Part shown: positions 11,301 through 20,433 of the stretch, piece by piece
How the letters are laid out: every line of letters starts with the position of its first letter
Position numbering within the stretch: position 1 is the stretch's first letter
Assembly: GCA_003254905.1 (NCBI GenBank)
Contig: QANU01073741.1
Span: 202,898 to 266,897 of the forward strand
Reading direction: 5' to 3'
DNA: 64,000 nt
Source: Nissolia schottii
Taxonomy: Eukaryota; Streptophyta; Magnoliopsida; Fabales; Fabaceae
The notes under the pieces: model-generated
Told to the model about the DNA's origin: nothing
Seen by the model: the letters and a program-made list of their open reading frames with translations, nothing else
The model's database searches: none
Program-made: the position numbers and the translations under genes

Positions 11301-14273
11301 TATGTTTGTGTTATCAATTTTGGTAAATGGTTCATCTTGGATTAGCTCTTCTTTTTTTCTTTTTTTCTTTTCCACTTCTGAGTTGTAATGAATGTGTTAT
11401 GCTTGAGTTTTGTTATTTTCTTGTTGAGTATATTTGGGGTCTGCTTTTGCATCCTTATTTGTAAATTAAAATATCTGTTTAAATCATTTATACATGCTGC
11501 ACCATTTTCCTTTATACTAGTTACTTTACCATATCATCTGATAAAAGGTAGACATATTTCTGGTTTCTTTTTGGAGGATGCCTTATCCTCTGATCTTGTA
11601 CTTTTCCTCCTCCTCCTCCTTAAAATGTAAAGATATTTCTTTCTTCTTCCTGCTCTAGGTTGTTCGATTGGCTTCATTTCAGCATGCTCCTTCAGTGCCA
11701 CCTTTCTTAACATTGCCCAAACAATCTAAGGTTGACCATGATGACTCTTGGATGGCAGCAGAAGAGAGAAAGGCTAGTGAGGTGGCTGTTGGTGGTGGGG
11801 GTGTGTCTGTGGCAGTTACTCGTTTTCCAATGGAGCAAAAACGCCCAGTTGGGCCTCTTGTTGTGGTAGGTGTCAAAGATGGAGTTCTTTGGCTAATTGA
11901 CAGGTACTGGGACTTCTCAGTTTCATTTGTATGTTTAATCTGTCCAAGCCTGTACATACACGCTGTTTAGTGTGATCAGTTTTTCCCCTGGAATTCTCTG
12001 TTCTGTCTTTCCCTTTAATGCATAAAATGCATACATACAATGTTGTGCACATTGGGGTAATTATATGTTGGACGTTGACACTTCTCGAAGACAAGACGAC
12101 AGAAACTGTCCTATGGTGTTTGCACATGTGAGGAGAAAACTAATAGTGGCTCCATTGAGAAGAATTGATCAAATGAAGAATAGGTAGAGGGGGGATGGAG
12201 AAAACTTTAAGAAAAACCATTAATAGAAAAAGGACGGTGATTTTTCTGAAAAATTGCTTTTTGATGTAGCAGAATGGTGAGATAATGTATGGTTGTGGTT
12301 ATTGATTGTATTTGTTGGAAAAGAGGTTTTTCAGTAAGAGAAAAGGGTGACTAGATTTGTACCTATGCTTCTGTTCAGTGGCCAAATGATTGATGATTCA
12401 GTTGTGTTGACCTTTTATGTGTTTATGCTGGGTAAAATTTAATTGACATAACATGGCCACGTGTTATTACCAGGATGGAGGTCAAATTTAAGGTTATTCA
12501 TATTAGATACTGGTTTCAAGAATAGTACCACTAATACCTGGGTTGTGGTAGGTACATGTGTGCTCATGCCTTATCCTTGAGTCATCCTGGTATTCGTTGC
12601 CGATGTCTTGCTGCTTATGGTGATGCTGTTAGTGCAGTAAAGTGGTATCAATTTCCTTCTCTCTTTTTCTGATGTAATCGTTGCTTGTAAGTCAGATATA
12701 TTTGTATATCTTACATTGTACTTTTTAAACAGGGCAAGTAGGCTTGGACGAGAGCACCATGACGATTTAGCTCAGTTTATGCTAGGAATGGGCTATGCCA
12801 ATGAAGCACTTCATTTACCCGGTATATCTAAGAGGTATGGTGTGCTTATAGCCAATAGCTATCAGTTCTAATTGACATTTGCATAATGTTCCGTGTTATG
12901 TAATGCTTAGACCTGAAACATACTGCTATTTATGATCTGCAGGTTGGAGTTTGATTTAGCAATGAAGAGCAATGATTTGAAGAGAGCTCTTCAGTGTCTT
13001 CTTACCATGAGTAACAGCAGGGATATAGGAAATGATAGTACTCCTGGGCTTGGTTTGAATGACATTCTTAATTTGACTGATAAAAAACCAGATACTGTAA
13101 CAGATAAAAAACAAGATTTAGTTGAAGGTGTTCAAGGTATAGTGAAATTTGCAAAAGAGTTCTTGGATCTTATTGACGCCGCAGACGCTACTGCACAGGG
13201 TGAAATTGCTCGTGAAGCTCTCAAGAGGTTAGCTGCTGCAGGTTCTGTGAAAGGTGCTTTACAAGGTCATGAGCTGAGAGGATTAGCATTACGCCTTGCA
13301 AATCATGGGGAATTGACTCGGCTAAGTGTAGGAAACCTCAATTTTGCTATTCTCTGATTTTTGGCTATTTGATACATGTTGGTATTACAATCAACAGTTG
13401 GAAGTTTTGTGGTAAATTGGATTACGTTTATGTGCTTGCAGGGTTTGGTAAACAACTTAATCACACTTGGCTATGGACGAGAAGCTGCATTTGCTGGTGC
13501 TGTTTTGGGAGATAATGCTTTAATGGAGAGAGCATGGCAGGAGACTGGCATGCTTGCTGAGGCTGTGCTTCATGCTCATGTATGATTTGTGATGCACTAC
13601 TCGTTGATCCCTGCGTTTATTACATGTAGTCTGACCTTGTTATTTTCAGGCACATGGACGTCCAACTTTGAAGCACTTGGTTCAAACCTGGAATCAAATG
13701 CTACAGAGAGAGGTTGAGCCTACTCCATCACAGAAGACGGATGCTACAGCGGCATTTTTAGCTTCTCTTGAGGAACCTAAGCTTACAAGTTTGGCAGAAG
13801 CGGGGAAGAAACCACCTATTGAAATCTTACCTCCTGGGATGGTGTCTCTTGATGCTCCTATCTCCATCCAGAAAAAACCAGCTTCTGCGGCTCAAAATTC
13901 ATTACCACCACCAGGAAAGCCATTGGCACTGGAAGCACCACCTCCTACAACCACAGCAACGCCAGAGGGTGCTACACAGCAGCCTGAATCAACTCCTGCA
14001 CCAGGGAGTGACCCACCTCCATCAGAATCCACTCCAGACTCCACGCCACAAGTTCCAGAGGCTGCTCCACCTCAACCAGAGTCAGGTGAAACCACGAAAG
14101 ACAATGGAGATCCTTCCTCTACGACAGCAAGTGAAGGAGATCCAGTTGTCAGTGGTGAAACTGTTCAAGCAGTGTCAACGAGCAATCCAGCACCACCCGA
14201 GGCTCCATCACCAGTAGCAGAGGCTCCCGAGACAAATGTTCCTACTACAGTACCTGTTAATGACCCACTATGA
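2358..14273 (+). CDS. TWD40-2: TWD40-2-type WD40 protein, TPLATE endocytic complex
   Basis: TWD40-2 (Arabidopsis At5g24710) is a subunit of the plant TPLATE complex, an adaptor for clathrin-mediated endocytosis at the plasma membrane. I joined 21 exons: 2358-2489, 2580-2664, 3300-3339, 3426-3674, 4209-4308, 4377-4451, 5393-5491, 5900-6016, 6128-6243, 6362-6461, 6863-7221, 7482-7806, 8475-8689, 9885-10103, 10795-10981, 11659-11903, 12552-12644, 12733-12834, 12943-13327, 13442-13579, 13650-14273. They total 4005 nt, giving 1334 aa, near the size I recall for the family. The N-terminus has WD40 blades (VSVWNWEH, LLIIWSADHG, LAIWDT). An Ala/Gln-rich segment (about 556-570) and a charged helix (MKEEQKMKEAQ, about 755) follow, then an alpha-solenoid-like region. 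The last ~140 residues are rich in Pro, Thr, Ser and Glu. The ATG at 2358 is preceded in frame by a TAG at 2337. Confidence 0.93.
9085..9400 (-). mobile_element. RTE-clade LINE relic in TWD40-2 intron 13
   Basis: Read on the minus strand, this part of the 1.2-kb intron gives YGSECWAIKSQQENK followed by RILCWMSGHAKQDIRK, then further on LRLFGHARIRL. These match the C-terminal reverse-transcriptase tail shared by plant RTE-type non-LTR retrotransposons (YGAECWA...RMLRWMCG...KIRN...LRWFGHV). The frame is broken by stops and shifts, and only the last few hundred bases remain, as expected of a 5'-truncated LINE. It runs antisense to the host gene and is presumably spliced out. Confidence 0.72.
10394..10545. 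mobile_element. possible LTR/TRIM-derived fossil fragment
   Basis: In TWD40-2 intron 14 a segment carries GAGTCCTACATCGG, close to a motif (GAGTCCCACATCGG) that I know from ends of repeated legume and plant elements. It is followed by GCTTGATAGGGCC and a pyrimidine-rich stretch. No coding part is present. It looks like an old broken piece. The family assignment is weak. Confidence 0.25.
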
Positions 14274-14767
14274 TTCGTATACATACCATACTGTTGGCAT
14301 CAGCACGTGGAAAATGGGTTTATTTAAGTTTTCTCTTTTTGTAAAGAAATCATTTTTAGGTGTGAAGGAAATCTAGTTTAATTAGTTCGCAACGAGTCTA
14401 CACAACAAAGGTGGGGCAATTGTACCGAGCAGCTGTCTCCCCTGGACTATTCTCAATTTTTGTATATGATTGTACTGATATGAAGGGTTTTCTCATGCTT
14501 TTTAATATGAAGTGTTGCTTGCTTCGTGTTGTTTTGATTGTGACATATCCAGACACGAAAAAGCTGCTTTTTGGAGTCCTTGATGACAATTATATTTTCT
14601 GCTGTTCTAATTATTTACGAGTTAAATACCAATCTCTAATTGGTAATGAGTTTATGAGGCTGCATGTACAATTGTACTAGTACGCTGCTCTGTTTTTAAC
14701 ATCTTTTCCCCAATCTTTGCGCAGTAACTGAAGCTATGGCTGGTAATTATGGTGGCCTTTCTTTAAT

Positions 14768-14857
14768 TTGGTTGCTCCTCATCACATATAATTGTTGGTT
14801 GCTCCTCATCACATATCGTGTTTTTAAAATGATATTTTGGTTGCTCCTCATCACATA
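14768..14857 (+). repeat. three copies of a 21-bp direct repeat
   Basis: The 21-bp unit starting TTGGTTGCTCCTCATC and ending ACATA occurs without mismatch at 14768-14788, 14795-14815 and 14837-14857. The spacers between copies are 6 and 21 bp. The cluster lies downstream of the TWD40-2 stop codon, where the mRNA 3' end would be expected. Confidence 0.9.
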
Positions 14858-15210
14858 GTAAAGATCGAATTTTCTACATATTTTTATGAAAGATGTGTTA
14901 TAGCTGAAGTGGCATATCCGTGTTTATGTCTAGAGAGCAGTTGGCTAACTCAATCTCTACATACTCATCCTTTTCCCCCTTCTCCATCCTCTCCTCTAGA
15001 TCCACCAAATGCTCCTTAGAACCAAGCGAAAAAAAAAAACTAACTAATACATGTTTGTGAACGTACCAGTACAACTATCATACTAAGCATTGGTTTAAGC
15101 ACCAACACAGTTCTTCTAATGACAGCAAGAATGCATCAATTACACTCGAATTCCTTAGCATCACATCATGATGAAAGTACAATATAACAGGGACATGGAA
15201 AGGAGGGTGC

Positions 15211-15250
15211 CTATGTCCAGTGACAGGAAGCTATGTCCAGTGACAGGAAG
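15211..15250 (+). repeat. perfect 20-bp tandem duplication
   Basis: CTATGTCCAGTGACAGGAAG occurs twice head-to-tail (15211-15230 and 15231-15250), about 50 bp downstream of the APC13 stop codon in its probable 3' UTR. The perfect identity suggests a recent duplication. Confidence 0.93.
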
Positions 15251-15298
15251 CACCATCATCTACATCCAAGCATGAAAATAACTAACACATTAGAACTT

Positions 15299-16094
15299 CT
15301 ATTCTTGGCCTAAGGCAAGATCGTGCCAAGCATCCACATTAACTTGTTGCGTCTCCTGATCTGATCAAAGCAAAGCACACTGTTAAAATTCAAGAAGAAA
15401 ACTATAGGAACAAGCCAGCCTCCAATATAAGAACCGTCTTGTTAACAATAATCATGTCACATTATAACTAGTCTAAGCACAAATGTCCAAAACACAAGCT
15501 TTCTCTTTCTCATAACCATTTTGGTGCAACAACTTAATAGCATGTTTTGATTTTTGTTGCGGTGGCTTAGAATCAATTCTGGTGTTCTAGTAGTGAGAAA
15601 TTTTCACTTTTTCCGGGACTCAGAATTGACTATAGGTGTGTCTCACCCTGAAAACCAAACATGCACTTAGTTTTGTATCGTCTCAAGCCAATAGTATTAT
15701 ACTAATGAGCAACAAATGCAGAGTTAACTCCCAAGCAAACGAAATCAATGCGAGTACTAAATTGAAAAACGGTTTTTAAACTAAGAAGAAGAAAGAGATT
15801 AAATTATCCAAAGAATATCATTGTATAATGAAGGACATTAGGGAATGATGAGACATACTAGAGTCCTCAGTATCATCTGTCCGAACAACCAATGATGGGG
15901 GCAGTGGGAGATCTGCAATAACAGCAAGGTAAAAGAAAGACACATCACAAATGAATATCAAGCTGAGAAGACTCATCACATCGCATAAACTGAACTGAAG
16001 CTAACTAAAAGTAAATACCATCATCAGGGAGAGTGTCTCTCATCCATTCCTCATCAACAATATCAACCAGAATTCCCAAACTCACTTCTGCCAT
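15299..16094 (-). CDS. APC13: anaphase-promoting complex subunit 13 (BONSAI)
   Basis: APC13 is a very small subunit of the anaphase-promoting complex/cyclosome, the nuclear E3 ubiquitin ligase that drives exit from mitosis. In Arabidopsis it is also called BONSAI. Three minus-strand exons, each too short for ORF listing, join in frame: 16019-16094, 15859-15912 and 15299-15360, 192 nt in all. The 63-aa product starts [20 protein letters not shown], continues TLPDDDLPLPPS and [10 protein letters not shown], and ends [11 protein letters not shown]. This matches the Arabidopsis protein in length and in the conserved VDEEWM and WHDLALG blocks. The exon 2-3 intron holds a MITE. A leader intron is likely, because splice-acceptor-like sequence precedes the start and GA-rich leader-like DNA lies near 16,500-16,640. 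Confidence 0.93.
15540..15664. mobile_element. MITE in the APC13 intron
   Basis: The left end GCATGTTTTGATTTT is mirrored by the right end GAAAACCAAACATGC. The inner halves continue the symmetry: AGAATCAATTCTGG on the left against CAGAATTGACT on the right. At about 125 bp with almost its whole length foldable into a hairpin and no coding capacity, it fits a miniature inverted-repeat transposable element. The superfamily is not clear. Confidence 0.6.
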
Positions 16095-16700
16095 ATTTCA
16101 CCTTTTTCCACCACACCCTATTTCCTATTCAGCATTAACAAAAGCAATGAAATTGTTAAAATCTAATAATGAAATTAAAATAAAACAACTAATCTCATGT
16201 CATGGAAAATAAGCGGAAATAGTTAGTCAAATCGGGTTATGCTGCAATGCCTAACATTTTTTTATTTTTAATTCCCTACAACAGAAATTTGTCTATATAT
16301 AATAATTTCCCTAAAATCTTCAGATTTTGTCCACGTCGCTACCGGCAAGATTCCTCCACCAGATAGACGGAGGAAACCACCGCGAAAAGGTTACCAGCGG
16401 GGAAGGTGCACAAACCCAGTGTCAGGACTCACAATTTCAAGGAGTCGACAATTCAGGAAACGTGGCTAAAATGGGAGTGGGTTATGAGAAGAATGAATGA
16501 ATGGGAACACTGAGAGTCGAAAAGGAAAACGAATTTGGAGAAAAAAGAGAGAACCGAAGGAACCTGAGAGAGAGAGAGAGAATCGGAACTCAGAAAGCTT
16601 CAATTATTTGAGACTGCTGCCGCTGCTATTGCGGGTGAGGAGCGGAACGAAAAGTGAACTCAAAATAAAGATTTCAATTTACTAACATTATTATATAATA
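16095..16700. promoter_or_regulatory. APC13 leader and core promoter region
   Basis: Upstream of the APC13 ATG, on the minus strand, lie a possible splice acceptor and then a stretch rich in CT on the minus strand (GA on the plus strand, around 16,550-16,590) and a TATA-like AT tract near 16,690. The layout suggests a spliced 5' leader. The exact transcription start cannot be read from the sequence. Confidence 0.35.
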
Positions 16701-16800
16701 ATTTATAAGGTTCCGAAGATTTTTTTTTTTCAAATTATCATGTCTATTTTTTTCCCTTACATTAGTAACAAATTCTTTCATTAATTTTACGTTAATAAAA

Positions 16801-17225
16801 GGAAAATGCTCATTTTAGTTTTTGTCAAAAGTCATTAGTCTTTAAAATTTAAAATTTGACTTTTTAAATAAACTTTAAATTAAATTAATCATTTGATATA
16901 TTAATTATCACGTTTTTGTTTATTTGTGACATTAAATAAAATTGTAATAATAACTGAGATTGCAAAGAGTTACGGTAGAACCTAAAATTGCCTCCACAAT
17001 CACATTTTCTTCCTGTAGTGCGGTTACATAATCAGAGTTGTTATCACATCTTCATTTAATATAAAAAATCAATGAAAACATGATAATATATTAACGATAA
17101 TGAATTAAAGGACTAATGTAATCTGAAAATTGCAATTTCAAAGATTAAAAAGTCAAATTTTAAATTTTAAATTTTAAAGACCAAACTCGAGTTTACATTT
17201 TTAGAAATTAAAATAAACATTATCC
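16801..17225. mobile_element. long-TIR MITE upstream of APC13
   Basis: About 425 bp. The left arm contains GTCTTTAAAATTTAAAATTT and then GACTTTTTAA. The right arm (about 17,140-17,225) carries the same sequence inverted with one extra AAATTT unit. Outer parts also pair: AAAATGCTCATTTTAGTTTT against AAAATAAACATTATCC. There is no coding capacity. Long imperfect terminal inverted repeats with an AT-rich core suggest a Mutator-like MITE. Confidence 0.55.
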
Positions 17226-17939
17226 CATTATCAACCCTAAATACTTATAAGGTCATAGACTCTCTTCACATCTTTAACCACTGGCCCACTCCTACTATCC
17301 TATATCAAGTCTATTTCTATTCTATGTTTAGGGTTTCTTTTCTAAATAATTAATTTGGGGTTCCTAATTGCTATTGGATATTCGATAATGTGACATACAA
17401 CTAATTTGAGCAAAAATAATTCAACTAATTAGCCAACCAATGTTCTATAACATGAATAACAGACTTCTGCCTTAAAAGATAAATGGCAACAAAACATTGA
17501 ACAAAAATTGGAATTTATATGGTTGGGTATAAAATTGAAAACACAGCAAAATTTACTGCCTGTCATACTAGCAAGTCCCATTCAGTGTTAGACTGGAAAG
17601 TTTATTGGTCTACAAAATGCTCTACCAGTCCTGGGGGACAACACTTATGGGACCAAGTGATACTCATCGAAGTGCTGCTCATTGCTGTTTGCACTCATGA
17701 AATGATCCAGTCCTTGCAATTGAACTGCAATGTCAGTCACAAATTTCTGGAGCAGTATATGGTTTTACATAGTATTGTCTAAAGCTGACGATTTCAGAAC
17801 TTTTTGAGCACTGAAGATAGTTTAGTTATCTGAATGCTGAATTCTAAACTCAATTCGCTCTCTTGTCACTCAAAGGATTATAATTTATAAGCACAGAAAG
17901 AATTAATGATTTGTTAAAAGTAAGACAAAATGATGTGTT
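17226..17939. other. intergenic DNA downstream of the PPR gene
   Basis: About 700 bp between the MITE and the PPR stop codon. The side next to 17,940 probably holds the PPR 3' UTR. An open plus-strand frame at 17,519-17,782 has no recognisable family and is not annotated. Confidence 0.5.
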
Positions 17940-19226
17940 TTATCTTAATCCACTTCTGACAGAACTATTACCCCTCGCCTTTCTTACATGTTCATCAAGC
18001 ACAAGTTTCCTCAACTTTTCAGCCTCTTCACACTTCTCACCCATAACATACAAATCAGAGACAAGGTTATAAATCCCGCTATCACTCTCTGGTTTTGCAA
18101 TCCTCAACGCCTGCTCAATCACCGTCTCAGCCATCTCAAACTGACTGTGCTCCTTACAAGCCGACAAGAAGGAGCCCAAGACGACAACATTCGACTCAAT
18201 CTTCATCGCTCTGGTGATCTCATAAGCCTCCTCCAGCATCCCTGCCTTTCCAACCAAATAAACCAAGCAAGCATAGTGCTGAAGCCTTGGTTCCAACCCA
18301 TTCTCTTCAATCATTCTGAAACACCTTTTCCCTTCCTCCACCAACCCAGCACGAGCACAGGCACTGAGCACCCCAGTGAATGTGAGTTCATTGGGCTTGA
18401 CACCAGAAAACATCATCCTCTCAAACGCAGCAAGTGCTTCCTCACAGAAACCATGTTGTGCTGCACCACAAATCAGTGCAGTCCAACACATAATATCTCT
18501 ATCACCCATCAACTCAAAAACCTGTGCAGCATTCCTCAAAACCCCACATTTAGCATACATGTTGACCACAGCAGCACCCAACTCCACATTCAGTTCCCAC
18601 CCATTTTTGGCCACGAAACCATGAGCCGATTTCCCGGGCAACAATCCAAGACACCCTATGTGGGCACACGCTGATAAAACTGAACCAACGGTTACTTGGT
18701 CCAGTTTAGTTCCCTCATGGAACAACATGCGCCGAAACAGAGACAAACCCTGCTCATAACTCGCGCCATGCACGCAGGCAGCAATCATAGTAGACCAAGA
18801 AACGGTGTCTCTGTGGGGCATTGCCTCGAACACCTCACGTGCCCTTTGTATATCACCAAACCTTGAATACCCAGCGATCATGGTGTTCCAGGTGACAGTG
18901 TTTCTCTGGGGCATTTCGTCGAACAGGAGGCATGCGTCCAAGAAAGAGTGGACGACGTAAGCATTGAGAAGAGATGTTGCCACGTAGACGTGGGAGGTGA
19001 AGCCCAGTTTGACGACGTGGGCGTGAAGGTGCCGAATTATGGGTAGGTTGTGGAGATGGGTGCATGATTTTAAGGTGAAGAGGATGCAGAAGCTGTCGAG
19101 AGGGACCCCATTGCGGTGCATTTTAGAGTAGAGGTGCGTGGCTTTGTGAGGGGAAGAGGCGTTTCTTAAGGCTAAGGCCCATGAATTGAAGGTTCTCACG
19201 AAAGACAACACTATAGGACGGTTCAT
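17940..19226 (-). CDS. intronless pentatricopeptide repeat (PPR) protein
   Basis: PPR proteins bind organellar RNA in a modular way and act in editing, splicing or stability in plastids or mitochondria. This 428-aa single-exon gene shows tandem ~31-35-residue PPR motifs through most of its length, for example TVTWNTMIAGYSRFGD, TVSWSTMIAACVHG, IMCWTALICGAAQHG and ELTFTGVLSACARAG. The mix of longer and shorter motifs is that of the PLS class. The tail, including VVLGSFLSACKEH and YNLVSDLYVMGEKCEEAEK, resembles the E-type extension. It ends soon after without a DYW deaminase domain. The start at 19226 (MNRPIVLSFVRTF) could head a short organelle-targeting sequence. The RNA target is unknown. A 228-aa antisense frame within it is a shadow. 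Confidence 0.9.
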   Translation of the reverse strand: MNRPIVLSFVRTFNSWALALRNASSPHKATHLYSKMHRNGVPLDSFCILFTLKSCTHLHNLPIIRHLHAHVVKLGFTSHVYVATSLLNAYVVHSFLDACLLFDEMPQRNTVTWNTMIAGYSRFGDIQRAREVFEAMPHRDTVSWSTMIAACVHGASYEQGLSLFRRMLFHEGTKLDQVTVGSVLSACAHIGCLGLLPGKSAHGFVAKNGWELNVELGAAVVNMYAKCGVLRNAAQVFELMGDRDIMCWTALICGAAQHGFCEEALAAFERMMFSGVKPNELTFTGVLSACARAGLVEEGKRCFRMIEENGLEPRLQHYACLVYLVGKAGMLEEAYEITRAMKIESNVVVLGSFLSACKEHSQFEMAETVIEQALRIAKPESDSGIYNLVSDLYVMGEKCEEAEKLRKLVLDEHVRKARGNSSVRSGLR

Positions 19227-20433
19227 AGGTTTTGGTGGAATTGAAAATGTGTGATCTTGGAGTGATGATTATTAATTGAAGGACAAGTATAGTTGGACGG
19301 AAAAATGTTTCTTGGACATTGTATGGATGTACTTAATGTGACTCAATGTTAGGTATGTGCGTATTGATGTGTAGCATGTGTATCATATATTAACATTGCA
19401 TGCTTGTATATGCTGCATTTGATGTAATAACAGAATTCTAGTTGCACGAAAGTGTATTTCGGAGAAAAATTATAGTAGAACTAGGATGTTATCTTATTCA
19501 AACTAGTAAAACTAACAACTGGGCTTGAAGCATCACAATAGAGTAGAGCAGTTGGGAAAATTATCCAAAATTGGACCTGAAAAGGTGAACGATTCTCGTC
19601 CCCTTGGGGATGATCAAGTCTCCTGGGCTGGGATACTACACTTTCAGAAAGATGCCCTAGCTCTAGTTCTCTTAAATTCTGGGTAAGTTGTTATGATTTT
19701 GGGCGTGTTGTAGTTCTTTTAGAAGTTGCGAACCGTGGGTCCTTTTAAGGGACGATCCAAATCCATTTTCTTGTTGCTCACTCCATTGGTTAAGTTATTG
19801 AGAGAGAACAACCTTTTTTGCGCTGCTCCCTTGCTGTCACTTTCAACACCTCTCTCATAGACTTTCACTAATTTTACATTTTAGAAAGGGACAAGACCCT
19901 TTTCTTTGCTTTCCGTCAGATTACTTGCTTAGTGGTATTAAACTTAAGGTAAAATAGATTCATCGGTGTATTAACTCTGCTCAACAACAGCTTCGAATCA
20001 TCTTCTGCTTGAACCTTTTGCACTTTCAACTTTCGTAGTTATGCCTACTTTTACGTGTTTCTAAACCATTAAGGTTCAAACAGATATTGAACAAGATCGT
20101 GAAAGAATAGATTACAGGATCATACATCACCCCAATAAAAGGATACAAAACCATTTAGTTCTATAGTTCAAGACCAAAAAAAAACAAAAGAAACATATAG
20201 TTAACTGTTCTAGTTAAATATCATTGCCCAAAACAAATGATGAATTAATTTTACATCAGGGCTGAAAAATCTGGGATCAAAACCAGAGACCGGTATGGAG
20301 AGTACGCCAACATGAGAGATGCAAATAAATAACTGATTCTGTTTCAATTTTCCTGCACCCATCAGGCCAACAATAATGGCGGCAGCAGCTCATGTCTTGT
20401 ACGAGGCAGTTCCCAAAACTAAAGATGTGGAAC
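19227..20433. other. intergenic DNA between the PPR and RH3 genes
   Basis: About 1.2 kb. The left part should hold the PPR promoter. The right part, roughly 20,100-20,433, probably holds the RH3 3' UTR. The middle (19,550-19,900) is less AT-rich than its surroundings and includes CCATTGGTTAAG. I see no open frame, splice pattern or repeat in it that supports a gene. Confidence 0.5.

Larger units (their letters stand above)
14274..15298. other. convergent 3' region between TWD40-2 and APC13
   Basis: About 1 kb between the stop codons of two converging genes. It should hold the 3' UTR of TWD40-2 from the left and of APC13 from the right. It contains two direct-repeat clusters listed separately and no convincing gene. 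An open frame around 14,411-14,680 has low-complexity composition and no recognisable family. Confidence 0.6.

Noticed and set aside
17519-17782. 87-aa plus-strand frame
   Set aside because: It lies next to the PPR stop codon on the opposite strand, matches no family that I know and shows no promoter or splice context.
17988-18674. 228-aa frame antisense to the PPR gene
   Set aside because: It mirrors the PPR coding frame, and its Pro/His/Ser composition is that of a reverse-strand shadow.
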